Positions 8,794-17,493 are shown, numbered from the stretch's first letter. The stretch: 64,000 nucleotides of DNA from Pseudarthrobacter oxydans (GCF_013314975.1 NZ_JABTYH010000011.1:1-64000), one strand, 5' to 3'. Notes: generated by a model not told the origin, from the sequence alone. Made by a program: numbers and translations.

Positions 8794-8828
8794 GGTTTCT
8801 CCTGTTGGATCACGCCGCAGGAGAAACC
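8794..8828 (+). promoter_or_regulatory. Perfect inverted repeat covering the lysE ribosome-binding site
   Basis: GGTTTCTCCTG (8794-8804) and CAGGAGAAACC (8818-8828) are perfect 11-bp arms around a 13-base loop. The right arm contains the AGGAG Shine-Dalgarno and touches the ATG. As RNA it would hide the ribosome-binding site; as DNA it could be an operator. A possible promoter (AGGACA, 18 bases, TATCTA at 8787-8792) would start transcription near 8799, inside the left arm, which favours the operator reading. Confidence 0.75.
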
Positions 8829-9485
8829 ATGAACCCCGAGCTCTTTTTGGCCTTCGTACTGGTGGCCGCAGCCCTTGCCTGCACCCCCGGCGTGGACTGG
8901 GCCTACTCCATCGCCGCCGGCCTCAGGCAGCGCAGCTTTGTGCCCGCGGTGGCGGGACTCTGCGGCGGATACGTCCTTCATACCGTCCTGCTGGTGGCGG
9001 GTCTGGCGGCGGTCCTCACGGGCGCGCCGGGGGTTCTCGGCTGGATCACCCTCGCCGGCGCCGGGTACCTGATGTGGCTCGGTATCAGCACCCTCCGCTC
9101 CTGGCGGGCGGCGAGCTTCACGGCCGGGGACGGCAGCGGGGGCAGCACGGGGCTTCGCACCTTCCTGCAGGGAATGGGCACCAGCGGCATCAACCCCAAG
9201 GGGCTGCTGTTCTACGTGGCGCTCGTTCCCCAGTTCGTCAGCGCGGAGGCGTCCCTGCCGGTCCCGGTGCAGTCCGGCCTGCTGGGCCTGACGTTCGTGC
9301 TGCTCGCGGGACTCGTGTACACCGCCGTCGCCCTGCTGTCCCGCACCCTGCTGCAGACCCGCCCCGGCGCCGCCCGGACCGTGACCCTGGCCAGCGGCAT
9401 CATCATGGTGGTCCTGGCGCTGGCGCTGCTGGCCGAGCAGCTGCTTCCGTTCCTGACGGCCGGCACCTTCGCCACGGCCGGGTAG
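8829..9485 (+). CDS. LysE/RhtB-family amino-acid exporter
   Basis: A 218-residue inner-membrane protein with about six hydrophobic segments. The start (LFLAFVLVAAALACTPGVDWAYSIAAGLRQ) matches the conserved N-terminal block of LysE/RhtB translocators, followed by GLCGGYVLHTVL and the AGAGYLMWLGI helix; GINPKGLLFYVALVPQFV is the diagnostic N-P-K motif. It exports amino acids or related compounds; the substrate cannot be read off. ATG 8829 is chosen over upstream in-frame starts because AGGAG precedes it by 5 bases and the first helix begins there. Divergent from its likely Lrp regulator. Confidence 0.9.
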   Translation: MNPELFLAFVLVAAALACTPGVDWAYSIAAGLRQRSFVPAVAGLCGGYVLHTVLLVAGLAAVLTGAPGVLGWITLAGAGYLMWLGISTLRSWRAASFTAGDGSGGSTGLRTFLQGMGTSGINPKGLLFYVALVPQFVSAEASLPVPVQSGLLGLTFVLLAGLVYTAVALLSRTLLQTRPGAARTVTLASGIIMVVLALALLAEQLLPFLTAGTFATAG

Positions 9486-9491
9486 GCCGCC

Positions 9492-10469
9492 CTAGTCGCC
9501 GCTGAGCTTCTTCCAGTCCTGTTCCCAGATCCGGCGCATCTCCTCGTCCTTGCGGATGGGCACCGGCGCGGCGATCTCCCTCTGCGGCACCGGGTCCTCG
9601 TGCCGCCGCCCCCAGTCCCGCGGGTTAAGCGACCTCCGGCTGGATTCAAGGAGCAGCAGCGCCCTGTCCGTGAGGGCGTCGTTACGCAGCGTCAGGTGCG
9701 TCTTCCGCCGGCGGAGGACCTCGGCAAGGGTCTGGTTCGCGGCCTCCAGGCGCCCTTCCCGCCGCAGTGCCCGGGCCCTGACCAGCAGCAGCGCGGCGGA
9801 GAGGTCATCAGCGTTGAGCAGCCCGTCTGTCCAGTCGATCACCGTCCGGCTCCTGCCCAGGGCCAGCGCCAGGGAACAGCGTGCCAGTGCCATGGGAAGC
9901 GACGGCGGCAGTCCGGAGAGAGCGTCCAGCGCAGCTTCCGTGCGCCCCGTCTCCCGCAGCGAGTGCGCCAGTGCCAGGAAGACCGACTCCTCGCTGAACA
10001 GAACCGGAACTTCAACCCGCTCGGCCAGCTCGATGCGGGTAACGATCCTGGTGAGGTACGTGGACGAGTAGCGGTTGGCTTCATCCTCATTCCTGGTGGT
10101 GAGGCCGCGCTGGAGAAGCTCCGACGCCCGCAGGTAGCCGCCCTGCTTGTAGACCAGCAGGCCGGACATGAGGTAGCAGAGGCCGGCCCATCCCGGGTAG
10201 GCCCTGGCGAGCGTGATCAGCTGTTCAGGCTGCCGGCTGGTGAACACGGCGTCGTGCACGGCCTTGGCCGGCTTGGGCGTCATGCGCTTCAGGCGGGGGA
10301 TCTCGCCGTCCACCGAGAGCAGCGCCGGGTGGCGTCCGCCAAGCACGCCGGTGAGCAGTTCGCCCACTCCCCCGGCGAGGTCATGGACGGGGGTACGCAG
10401 CTGCGGCCGGCCGAAAGGTGTGAGGTCGCGGCTGTCCCAATAGATCGGTGCAGTGTCCCCGGCGGTCAT
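9492..10469 (-). CDS. Conserved-looking protein of unknown function, TPR-like helices
   Basis: I do not recognise this 325-residue protein. No signal peptide or membrane segment. The middle (about 95-270) is a run of amphipathic alpha-helices with Ala/Leu-rich 34-residue-like spacing (LVYKQGGYLRASELLQRGL, VFLALAHSLRETGRTEAALDAL, RARALRREGRLEAANQTLAEVL), which looks like tetratricopeptide repeats. The C-terminus is charged and ends in WEQDWKKLSGD. TAGCAT lies 6 bases before ATG, with GGAAAG between, so it may be leaderless. Tail to tail with lysE, 6 bases apart. Confidence 0.75.
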   Translation of the reverse strand: MTAGDTAPIYWDSRDLTPFGRPQLRTPVHDLAGGVGELLTGVLGGRHPALLSVDGEIPRLKRMTPKPAKAVHDAVFTSRQPEQLITLARAYPGWAGLCYLMSGLLVYKQGGYLRASELLQRGLTTRNEDEANRYSSTYLTRIVTRIELAERVEVPVLFSEESVFLALAHSLRETGRTEAALDALSGLPPSLPMALARCSLALALGRSRTVIDWTDGLLNADDLSAALLLVRARALRREGRLEAANQTLAEVLRRRKTHLTLRNDALTDRALLLLESSRRSLNPRDWGRRHEDPVPQREIAAPVPIRKDEEMRRIWEQDWKKLSGD

Positions 10470-10475
10470 CTTTCC

Positions 10476-10481
10476 ATGCTA
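10476..10481 (-). promoter_or_regulatory. -10 box of the TPR-like gene
   Basis: TAGCAT on the minus strand, 6 bases before ATG 10469. Confidence 0.4.
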
Positions 10482-10540
10482 ACCGTGCACCGCCGCCCAC
10501 GCCGAGGCCCGGCTGCCGGCCGGACGGTACGGAGGCAGGC

Positions 10541-10915
10541 CTAAGCCCGTTCCATGAACCATTCAGTGAATGCGGCTGCACGGCCTGCCCCGTCGAACCG
10601 GATAACCCACAGGTTGTCATAAGAAGGCCGCCCGGCGGAGTAGGTGGTCATGCCCTGGATGAAGGCGGTGTCCGCGTCCGCTCCGAGGAGCTTCCACGTG
10701 AAGGTCCAGTCGGCTGGTTCGTCCCGGGCCGCAAGCCAGCCGTCCACAATGCCGTCCCGGCCAAGCCACGGCTCCGGATCGCCCGGCCGGGTCTCGTACC
10801 GCGCGTCCTCCGCGAAGAGGTCCCGGATGTCCTGTGGCTCGTTGCTGGCCCAGGCGGCCTGGTACTTTTCCATCCAGGCGTGCACGTGGTCCCGGGCTGA
10901 AGGCTGGTCCGTCAT
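10541..10915 (-). CDS. SnoaL-like / NTF2-fold protein
   Basis: 124 residues with the cone-shaped alpha+beta NTF2/SnoaL pattern: an N-terminal helix (VHAWMEKYQAAWASNEPQDIRDLFAEDARYETRPGDPEPWLGRDGI) followed by strands ending in YDNLWVIRFDGAGRAAAFTEWFME. Such proteins are small-molecule isomerases, cyclases or mere binding folds; no catalytic role can be assigned. It lies between DUF456 and the TPR-like gene on the same strand, 40 and 71 bases away. Confidence 0.8.
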   Translation of the reverse strand: MTDQPSARDHVHAWMEKYQAAWASNEPQDIRDLFAEDARYETRPGDPEPWLGRDGIVDGWLAARDEPADWTFTWKLLGADADTAFIQGMTTYSAGRPSYDNLWVIRFDGAGRAAAFTEWFMERA

Positions 10916-10955
10916 GGTGCCGTTGTACGCCCTGAACCGTGCAGGCGCAAGACTT

Positions 10956-11459
10956 TCAGCCGTTAGCGGCGGCCACCCAGACGCCGATCACCCAGGTGCT
11001 GGCGGCGAGGCAGGCCAGGCCGAACTCCGCAAGCATGCCCAGTCCGGTGGCTTTGAGGGCGGCCCAGCTGGAGGTTGTTGCGGAGCCGATGTTCCGCGTG
11101 CGCAGGAATTCACTCAGCAGCAGGCCCGCGGCAAAGCCCACAAAGAGCCCCACCACGGGAATGATGAACATGCCCACCACGCCCGCAACCAGGGCAACGG
11201 CGATGCTCCGGCTCGGAATGGCGTGCTCCTTGAGCTTCCTGCCGGTGAGGACGGCACTGGCGGCCATGCCTGCCACCACGAACACCATCGCAACCGCGAA
11301 CACCACCCACCCCGCCGTGCCGGCCCCGCCCCAGATGGCCCAGGCGAGCAGGCCCGCGCCGATGAGGATGCTGCCCGGCAGGACCGGAATGACCGTGCCC
11401 GCCACGCCCACAAGGATTGCCAGGCCGGACAGGACGGTCACCACGGTTTCCGAGTTCAT
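10956..11459 (-). CDS. DUF456 family membrane protein
   Basis: 167 residues with four or five hydrophobic segments and glycine-rich turns (VLPGSILIGAGLLAWAIW, VVGMFIIPVVGLFVGFAAGLLLSEFLRTRN) typical of DUF456, a family of small bacterial membrane proteins of unknown function. The repeated GxxxG segments suggest packed glycine-zipper helices. TAGACT lies 7 bases upstream of ATG, without a clear ribosome-binding site. Confidence 0.82.
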   Translation of the reverse strand: MNSETVVTVLSGLAILVGVAGTVIPVLPGSILIGAGLLAWAIWGGAGTAGWVVFAVAMVFVVAGMAASAVLTGRKLKEHAIPSRSIAVALVAGVVGMFIIPVVGLFVGFAAGLLLSEFLRTRNIGSATTSSWAALKATGLGMLAEFGLACLAASTWVIGVWVAAANG

Positions 11460-11466
11460 GGGTCCC

Positions 11467-11472
11467 AGTCTA
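11467..11472 (-). promoter_or_regulatory. -10 box of the DUF456 gene
   Basis: TAGACT on the minus strand, 7 bases before ATG 11459. Confidence 0.4.
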
Positions 11473-11497
11473 TGGTTGGCGCCCCCTTAACCCCCGA

Positions 11498-11531
11498 CGG
11501 CGGCGCCTCCCGCGCAGGGGAGGCACCGCCG
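11498..11531 (-). terminator. Hairpin after the malic enzyme gene
   Basis: A 14-bp GC-rich stem with one mismatch (11498-11511 with 11518-11531) and a 6-base loop, 27 bases beyond the malic enzyme stop. There is no proper U-run, so it is a weak intrinsic terminator or a stabilising 3-prime hairpin. Confidence 0.6.
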
Positions 11532-11557
11532 ACGTACGTTCCCTGAGGGAAGGGGCG

Positions 11558-12757
11558 CTACCCGGCTACCACCGCAGCCGCCACTGCCGCCGTCACGGCG
11601 GGGGCGACCCGCGGATCCAGGGGGCTGGGCACGATGTAGTCGGCCGACAGGTCCTCCGCCGCAAGATCGGCGATGGCATAGGCTGCGGCGAGCTTCATGG
11701 CCGGGGTGATGCGGCGGGCTCCGGCGTCCAGGGCACCACGGAAGATCCCGGGGAAGGCCAGGACATTGTTGATCTGATTGGGGAAGTCGCTGCGCCCGGT
11801 GGCCACCACGGCGGCGTGCTTCACGGCGACCTCGGGCAGCACCTCCGGGTCCGGGTTGGAGAGGGCGAACACAATGGCGTCCCGGTTCATCAGCTTCAGG
11901 TGCTCCTCGTCCAGCTTGGAGGAGGAGACGCCGATGAAGACGTCGGCGCCGTCGAGGGCCTCGGCCGGGCCGCCTTCCACGCCGCGGGGGTTGCTGCGCC
12001 CCGCGATGTCCGCCTTCTTGCTGGCGGTGTCCGTGGCAAGATCGGCGCGGCTGCTGTTGATGACGCCCCGGGAATCCAGCAGGACGACGTCGGTGATGCC
12101 GGCCGCGAGCAGGATCTCGGCGACGGCGATCCCGGCCGCCCCTGCTCCGGAAACCACCACGCGCAGGCCTTCCAGGTTGCGGCCGGTCACCTTGGCGGCG
12201 TTGGTCAGGGCGGCGAGGGCAACGACGGCGGTGCCGTGCTGGTCATCGTGCATGACGGGGCAGTCCAGCGCCTCGATCAACTTTTCCTCCAGCTCGAAGC
12301 AGCGGGGCGCGGAAATGTCCTCAAGGTTGACGGCGCCGAAGCTGGGGCGCAGGCGGACCAGGGTCTCCACGATTTCATCCACGTCGGTGGTGTTGAGGAC
12401 CAGGGGGATCGAGTCGAGGTCGCCGAAGGTCTTGAACAGGGCGGACTTGCCCTCCATGACGGGGAGCGAGGCGCTGGCTCCGATATTGCCCAGGCCCAGG
12501 ACGGCCGTCCCGTCACTGACCACGACGACGAGCCGCTCGGCCCAGGTGAGCGTACGGGCGAGTTCGGGTTTGGCGTGGATGGCCCGGCTGACCTCTGCTA
12601 CACCCGGGGTGTAGGCGATGGACAGGTCCCGCTTGTTGGACAGCGGAACGGTGCTGGTGATGGAGAGTTTGCCGCCCTGGTGGGCGTCAAAGATCTCGGC
12701 TTCCGTCAGCGCGGTGGCTGCGGAATTGTCAGTTGCTGCAAGTGCGTCAATGGACAC
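11558..12757 (-). CDS. Malic enzyme (short, NAD-type)
   Basis: Oxidative decarboxylation of malate to pyruvate, linking the TCA cycle to pyruvate. The 399 residues contain the active-site tyrosine block SIAYTPGVAEVSRAI, the metal-binding region NLEDISAPRCFELEEKL and VMHDDQHGTAVV, and the dinucleotide fold VVVSGAGAAGIAVAEILL. Its length is that of the short bacterial form without a phosphotransacetylase domain. The frame is open to 12811, but GTG 12757 has AGGAG 8 bases upstream. The 280 bases upstream (to 13037) hold no gene; I could not pick a promoter there. Confidence 0.93.
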   Translation of the reverse strand: MSIDALAATDNSAATALTEAEIFDAHQGGKLSITSTVPLSNKRDLSIAYTPGVAEVSRAIHAKPELARTLTWAERLVVVVSDGTAVLGLGNIGASASLPVMEGKSALFKTFGDLDSIPLVLNTTDVDEIVETLVRLRPSFGAVNLEDISAPRCFELEEKLIEALDCPVMHDDQHGTAVVALAALTNAAKVTGRNLEGLRVVVSGAGAAGIAVAEILLAAGITDVVLLDSRGVINSSRADLATDTASKKADIAGRSNPRGVEGGPAEALDGADVFIGVSSSKLDEEHLKLMNRDAIVFALSNPDPEVLPEVAVKHAAVVATGRSDFPNQINNVLAFPGIFRGALDAGARRITPAMKLAAAYAIADLAAEDLSADYIVPSPLDPRVAPAVTAAVAAAVVAG

Positions 12758-13037
12758 GTCGTTGTCTCCTGGTGCTGGCCGTGGGCGCACGGCTCGTGAG
12801 GCAAGAGCCAATGGCTCGGGCGGTGGCTGGGGTGCGGCAGGATGCCCAGGGGTGGCGGGCCCGTGGGAGCTTGGGGGATTAGTCCCTGCTGCTCCGTTTC
12901 GACAATCGTAGGGGCCGCCACGAGGGGCAGCGTCCGGTTTGACATGGCCGGCCCGCTGCCTAAGCGTTTTACCGCACTCAAATGTGGTTCACGTCACTGC
13001 ATTATGGCTGATTTAAGGCCGGATTGGTCTAGACCTG

Positions 13038-13646
13038 TTACGCGCCCTGGTGGAGTGTGTAGCCGGGCTCGCTGGCCGGCGAGAGGCGCGCGCACGCCTT
13101 TTTGAGGTCTTCCTCCGCCTCGAAGAGGGACAGCCGGCGGTTCCGGACGGACTGGACCAGACCAGTGATCGCCAGCAGCAGCACACGGGCAGCGATAGCG
13201 TCACCGGAGGCTGAAGCAACCGCTTTTTCACTCAGGGCGTCGACTTCGCGCAGGAGTCCGGTGGTGTCCCGGTCCGGCAGGTAGACACCGCGGCTGAGGC
13301 ACTGTTCGACAGCAGGCTGCATCACCCGCATATGGAAAATCTCCATCACCAGGTTCCCGAGGGCCCTGCCTCGGAAGCGGGCAGCCGTGGTCCGCCCGGT
13401 TCCCTGGAGTTCCTCCAGCTGGTGGCGGTAGAGCGCGAGCATCAGGTGCACCGGGGAAGGAAAATACCGGTAGAGGGTCCCCAAAGGCACGTCCGCCCTC
13501 GCCGCCACTTCGGCCATGTCCACGGATTCCAGTCCCTTGCGCGCAAACCCTCCTGCAGCTTCCAGGATCTTGGTATAGCGGTGCCGCTGGCGCGGCGCGG
13601 ACGGCCTCGGGGCCATGGGCGGATGGTCTGGAATGGTGTCGGGCAT
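13038..13646 (-). CDS. TetR-family regulator, KstR-like HTH
   Basis: 202 residues: an N-terminal TetR HTH (YTKILEAAGGFARKGLESVDMAEVAARADVPLGTLYRYFPSPVHLMLALYRHQLEEL) and a helical ligand domain. The GTLYRYFPSxVHLL pattern is like that of KstR-type lipid/steroid regulators, but no lipid catabolism genes are nearby, so the target is unknown. Same strand as the MFS gene 139 bases upstream. TATAGT (13723-13728, minus strand) is a good -10 candidate for it. Confidence 0.88.
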   Translation of the reverse strand: MPDTIPDHPPMAPRPSAPRQRHRYTKILEAAGGFARKGLESVDMAEVAARADVPLGTLYRYFPSPVHLMLALYRHQLEELQGTGRTTAARFRGRALGNLVMEIFHMRVMQPAVEQCLSRGVYLPDRDTTGLLREVDALSEKAVASASGDAIAARVLLLAITGLVQSVRNRRLSLFEAEEDLKKACARLSPASEPGYTLHQGA

Positions 13647-13722
13647 CAGCGTTCCGGGGTTGGGTTCCTATGGTGCAGCAGCCACGATCCTCCCCTGCCG
13701 GACCGCTGCCAAATCCGGATCA

Positions 13723-13728
13723 ACTATA
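13723..13728 (-). promoter_or_regulatory. Possible -10 box of the TetR gene
   Basis: TATAGT on the minus strand, 77 bases before the start codon. The -35 region at the right distance is poor. Confidence 0.35.
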
Positions 13729-13784
13729 CGGCACGGCAGTGTGGCGTCATTAGTCAGAGGCCTTAGTTCCGTGCCCCCGGCAGG

Positions 13785-15062
13785 TCAGCGGACGCTCTTG
13801 ATTTTCACCACAAAAACGGCGCCCAGCAGGCCGATGACGGCCGCCGTGGTGAAGAGGGTGCCGTACCCGCCGAACTGCGTCACCGCGAGGTAAGCGAGGC
13901 CCGTCGCGAATACCTGCGGCAGCGAGGCGGCCACGTTAATGACCCCCATATCCTTGCCACGGTCCGCGGCCTGCGGGAGCACCTGCGTCAGCAGGGCGAA
14001 ATCAACGGCCTGGTAGGCGCCGAAGCCGATGCCAAGGATGGCGGCTCCAATCAGGGCGCCGGTCCACACGGGGAAGAACGCCATGGTGAGGCCTGCCAAA
14101 GCGATCATGGCGGAGGAGGCGATCACGAACGGCTTGCGCTTGCCCACCCTGTCGCTCCACGGCCCCGCGATCACCGCAGTAATCATCACCAGCACCGCAT
14201 AGATGCCGGTAAGGGTCAGGACCCCCAGCGCAGGGTTCTCATGCTTGATGACGTCCGTGAGGAAAAAGATCAGGTAGACGATGGTGAGCTGGTTGCAGAC
14301 GTTGACCAGGAAGCGGGTGAGCCACGCCCACGCGAAGTCCGGGTGGCGGGCCGGGCTGATCCAGAAGCCGCGGAGGAAATTGCCCCACGAGAACGGCGGG
14401 CGCAGCTCCCTGGGCAGCGTCGGGTCATTCCGGTGGAACAGGTAGGGCAGCACGGAGAGCAGCAGGGCGGCCGCGCACAGCCAGTAACCCACCATGAAGT
14501 TGCCGGAAACCACCGCCCCGAAGACTGCGCCGAGGAGGATCCCCGCCGTTTGGCCCAGGGCGGCCAGTCCCCCCACGCCGCCGCGCTGCAGCACCGGCAC
14601 GCGGTCGGGGATGGCGGCGGTGATGGCCGCGTAGGCCGCGTTGGCGCCCAGCTGGACCAGGCACCAGAACAGGACCAGCAGGGCGACAGCCGTGGCCCCT
14701 GACATTGCCAGCAACGCTGCCGCGGCCAGGATGGCACCGGAAAGAACCCAGGGGGAACGCCGGCCGTAACCTGAGACCGTCCGGTCGGACAGCGCGCCGA
14801 AGAGCGGATTGGCAACCAGGGATACGGCGGCCCCGCACCCAAGGACGAGGGAGGCGATGGCTTCCTTGTTGGCTTCGTCGATGCCAGTGGCCTGCTGGGC
14901 GATAAAGACGTTGATGGGTCCGAAGAATGCAGCGTTGATGCCCACGTTGACCAGCACAAGCCCGGTGACCCAGCGCGCGGTGACCCGCTGCGTGGGTTCG
15001 GCGAGCGCCGCGGCCGTGGTCCGTGGAACGTCCGGCGGGACCGGTGTGTTGGACTGGCTCAT
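13785..15062 (-). CDS. MFS transporter
   Basis: 425 residues with about 12 hydrophobic segments and the MFS loop-2 motif region FGALSDRTVSGYGRRSPWVL. The long insert after helix 2 (SDRTVSGYGRR) resembles the sugar:cation (GPH/SLC45-like) type rather than drug exporters. Substrate unknown. The second half starts with a loop containing WSDRVGKRKPFVI, the repeated motif A. Divergent from the rraA-like gene across 120 bases. Confidence 0.88.
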   Translation of the reverse strand: MSQSNTPVPPDVPRTTAAALAEPTQRVTARWVTGLVLVNVGINAAFFGPINVFIAQQATGIDEANKEAIASLVLGCGAAVSLVANPLFGALSDRTVSGYGRRSPWVLSGAILAAAALLAMSGATAVALLVLFWCLVQLGANAAYAAITAAIPDRVPVLQRGGVGGLAALGQTAGILLGAVFGAVVSGNFMVGYWLCAAALLLSVLPYLFHRNDPTLPRELRPPFSWGNFLRGFWISPARHPDFAWAWLTRFLVNVCNQLTIVYLIFFLTDVIKHENPALGVLTLTGIYAVLVMITAVIAGPWSDRVGKRKPFVIASSAMIALAGLTMAFFPVWTGALIGAAILGIGFGAYQAVDFALLTQVLPQAADRGKDMGVINVAASLPQVFATGLAYLAVTQFGGYGTLFTTAAVIGLLGAVFVVKIKSVR

Positions 15063-15182
15063 GACGTGTTCCCCCGGCTGCGGCTAAATGGCGACGGAGT
15101 CAGACTATCGTGGGCGGTACCGTGCCGCCTCGCAAGACGGCACCGGTCACCAGGACGGCCCACGAGCACCGAGGAGAACACC

Positions 15183-15683
15183 ATGAGCGCAGCGCCAACG
15201 CCGGCGGAGGGCGCCGCCGCCGTCAACACCGCGGACCTGTACGACGAACGCGGAGACGAGCTGGCGTCCGTATCGCTGCAGTTCCAGTCCCTGGGCGGCC
15301 GCTCCCACTTCAGCGGACAGGCGCGGACCATCCGCTGCTTCCAGGACAACGCCCTGGTGAAGTCCACGCTGGCCACGCCCGGCAACGGCAACGTGCTGGT
15401 GGTGGACGGCGCAGGCTCGCTGGGCACCGCCCTGATGGGGGACATGATCGCCGAAAGCGCCGTGGCCAACGGCTGGGCCGGCGTCGTCATCAACGGCGCA
15501 ATCCGCGACCGTGAGGCAATCGCCGCACTGGACCTCGGCGTGAAGGCCCTGGGCAGCAACCCCCGCAAGAGCGCCAAGGCCGGCGCAGGCGAGGTGGATG
15601 TTGACGTGGAGATCGACGGCGTGACCATCCGCCCCGGGTCCATGATCTGGTGCGACCCGGACGGGATCCTCGTGGAGCGGTAA
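15183..15683 (+). CDS. rraA: RraA-like protein (RNase E regulator / aldolase family)
   Basis: 166 residues. Matches the RraA fold along its length: LQFQSLGGRSHFSGQARTIRCFQDN, VLVVDGAGSLGTALMGDMIAESAVANGWAG, VVINGAIRDREAIAALDLGVKALG. In Escherichia coli RraA binds and inhibits RNase E; related proteins are 4-hydroxy-4-methyl-2-oxoglutarate aldolases. The R-x20-D-type aldolase residues cannot be decided by eye, so which role applies is open. ATG 15183 is chosen because GAGGAG lies 7 bases upstream; the frame is open further left. Followed after 104 bases by a drug-efflux-type MFS gene with its own promoter. Confidence 0.85.
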   Translation: MSAAPTPAEGAAAVNTADLYDERGDELASVSLQFQSLGGRSHFSGQARTIRCFQDNALVKSTLATPGNGNVLVVDGAGSLGTALMGDMIAESAVANGWAGVVINGAIRDREAIAALDLGVKALGSNPRKSAKAGAGEVDVDVEIDGVTIRPGSMIWCDPDGILVER

Positions 15684-15731
15684 TCGCCCGCCCGGAAAAT
15701 TATCCGTAGGGAGGAATAGGACTGCACCTAG

Positions 15732-15754
15732 GATAGTTACTGAAAGCAACTATC
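15732..15754 (+). promoter_or_regulatory. Inverted-repeat operator overlapping the emrB-like promoter
   Basis: GATAGTT (15732-15738) and AACTATC (15748-15754) are perfect 7-bp arms 9 bases apart. A possible -10 box TAGGAT (15730-15735) overlaps the left arm, so a repressor of TetR or MarR type would block the promoter. No regulator gene of that kind is adjacent. Confidence 0.65.
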
Positions 15755-15787
15755 AACGCGTGATCCCTTTCCTTCCTTGGAGTACCC

Positions 15788-17440
15788 ATGTCCACAGCAC
15801 CTGCCGCGCGCGCCGCCGGAGAAAACCTGACACAGCGCCAGATTGTCACCGTGATGGTGGGCCTGATGCTGGGCATGTTCCTGGCATCGCTGGACCAGAC
15901 CATCGTGTCCACGTCCATCTACACCATCGCCAACGACCTGGACGGGCTCTCGCTCCAGGCCTGGGCGACCACCGCCTACCTGATCACGTCCACGGTCAGC
16001 ACCCCGCTGTACGGCAAGCTGAGCGACATTTTCGGCCGCCGCCCGCTGTACCTGACCGCCATCGTGATCTTCCTGGCGGGCTCGCTGTACGCAGGGTCGG
16101 TGCATTCCATGACCGAACTGGCGCTGGCCCGCGGTGTCCAGGGGCTCGGGGCGGGCGGCCTGCTGGCCCTCGCGCTGACCATCATCGGCGACATTGTCTC
16201 GCTCAAGGACCGGGCAAAGTACCAGGGCTACTTCATGTCCGTTTTCGGCATCTCCTCCGTGCTGGGGCCGGTGGTGGGCGGCGCGTTTGCCGGTTCCGCC
16301 ACTATCCTCGGTGTTGAGGGCTGGAGGTGGGTGTTCTTCATCAACCTGCCCATCGGCCTGGCCGCGCTCACGGTGGTGTTCCTGTTCCTGCACCTGCCGG
16401 CAAAGCACGTGAAGCAGAAGATCGACTACTTTGGCGCGGCGGCCATCACGCTTGCCATCGTGCCGCTGCTGCTGGTGGCGGAGCAGGGCCGCAGCTGGGG
16501 CTGGGCGTCCTTCAACTCCTTCCTCTGCTACGGCCTGGGCGTGGCGGGCATCGCCTGGTTCCTGCTGGCCGAGAAACGTGCCGGCGACTACGCCCTCATT
16601 CCCCTGCGCCTCTTCCGGAACGTTACGTTCGGCCTGTCCTCGCTGCTGAACTTCATCATCGGCATCGGCATGTTCGGGGCCATCGCCATGCTCCCGCTGT
16701 ACCTGCAACTGGTGAAGGGCCTCACGCCCACCGAAGCGGGCCTGATGATGATCACCTTTACCGTGGGCATCCTCACCGGCTCCATCACGGCGGGCCGCAC
16801 CATCTCGGCGTCCGGCACGTACCGGATCTTCCCCATCCTGGGCACGGCCATCCTCACGGCGGCCGCCACCGCCATGGGGCTGTCCCTGGGCGTGGACACA
16901 GGCCTCTGGGTTCCCGGCGTGATCGCGGTGTTCTTCGGAATGGGCCTGGGCTTCTGCATGCAGCCACTCACCCTGGCCATGCAGGTGTCCGTACCGCGCC
17001 GCGACATGGGCGTGGGCACCTCCTCGGCTGCGTTCTTCCGCTCCATGGGCGGCGCCGTAGGCACGGCCGTGTTCATCTCCATGCTGTTCAGCCTGGCGGC
17101 GGCCCGGATCGCCGACACCATGAAGTCGGCGATGGGAAGCCCGGAGTACCAGGCAGTCCTGCAGGACCCGGCCGTCGCAACGGATCCCGCCAACGCCAAG
17201 CTGTACGAGTTCTTCCAGAACGGCGCCTCCAACGAATCCCTTAATGACACCAGCTGGCTCCACACCGCCAACAGCACACTGACGCGCCCCATCACGGAAG
17301 GCTTCGCGTACGCCATCGACGCCGTCATGCTCACGGCGGCCGTGCTCACCGGCGTCGCGTTCCTGATCAGTTTCGCGCTGCCCAACAAGAAGCTCACGGA
17401 TTCCAAGGCAGCCTCCCAGGAGTCGGTGCCGGCCCACTAA
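15788..17440 (+). CDS. DHA2/EmrB-type multidrug MFS exporter
   Basis: 550 residues with 14 hydrophobic segments, the DHA2 topology. Motif A is in YGKLSDIFGRRPLYL, the helix-5 region reads SSVLGPVVGGAF, and FIIGIGMFGAIAMLPLYLQ is typical of EmrB/LfrA exporters. It would expel drugs or toxic metabolites with the proton gradient. The last 60 residues after YAIDAVMLTAAVLTGVAFLISFALP are a short polar tail. A perfect inverted repeat lies on its promoter, so it is probably inducible. Confidence 0.9.
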   Translation: MSTAPAARAAGENLTQRQIVTVMVGLMLGMFLASLDQTIVSTSIYTIANDLDGLSLQAWATTAYLITSTVSTPLYGKLSDIFGRRPLYLTAIVIFLAGSLYAGSVHSMTELALARGVQGLGAGGLLALALTIIGDIVSLKDRAKYQGYFMSVFGISSVLGPVVGGAFAGSATILGVEGWRWVFFINLPIGLAALTVVFLFLHLPAKHVKQKIDYFGAAAITLAIVPLLLVAEQGRSWGWASFNSFLCYGLGVAGIAWFLLAEKRAGDYALIPLRLFRNVTFGLSSLLNFIIGIGMFGAIAMLPLYLQLVKGLTPTEAGLMMITFTVGILTGSITAGRTISASGTYRIFPILGTAILTAAATAMGLSLGVDTGLWVPGVIAVFFGMGLGFCMQPLTLAMQVSVPRRDMGVGTSSAAFFRSMGGAVGTAVFISMLFSLAAARIADTMKSAMGSPEYQAVLQDPAVATDPANAKLYEFFQNGASNESLNDTSWLHTANSTLTRPITEGFAYAIDAVMLTAAVLTGVAFLISFALPNKKLTDSKAASQESVPAH

Positions 17441-17467
17441 GCCAGCCGGCCCCCAAGACGGACGACC

Positions 17468-17493
17468 ACGACGGCGGCGCCTCCCGCCGTCGT
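17468..17493 (+). terminator. Terminator of the emrB-like gene
   Basis: Perfect 10-bp stem (17468-17477 with 17484-17493), 6-base loop, then CGTTCGTT. It lies 28 bases after the stop. Confidence 0.7.
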
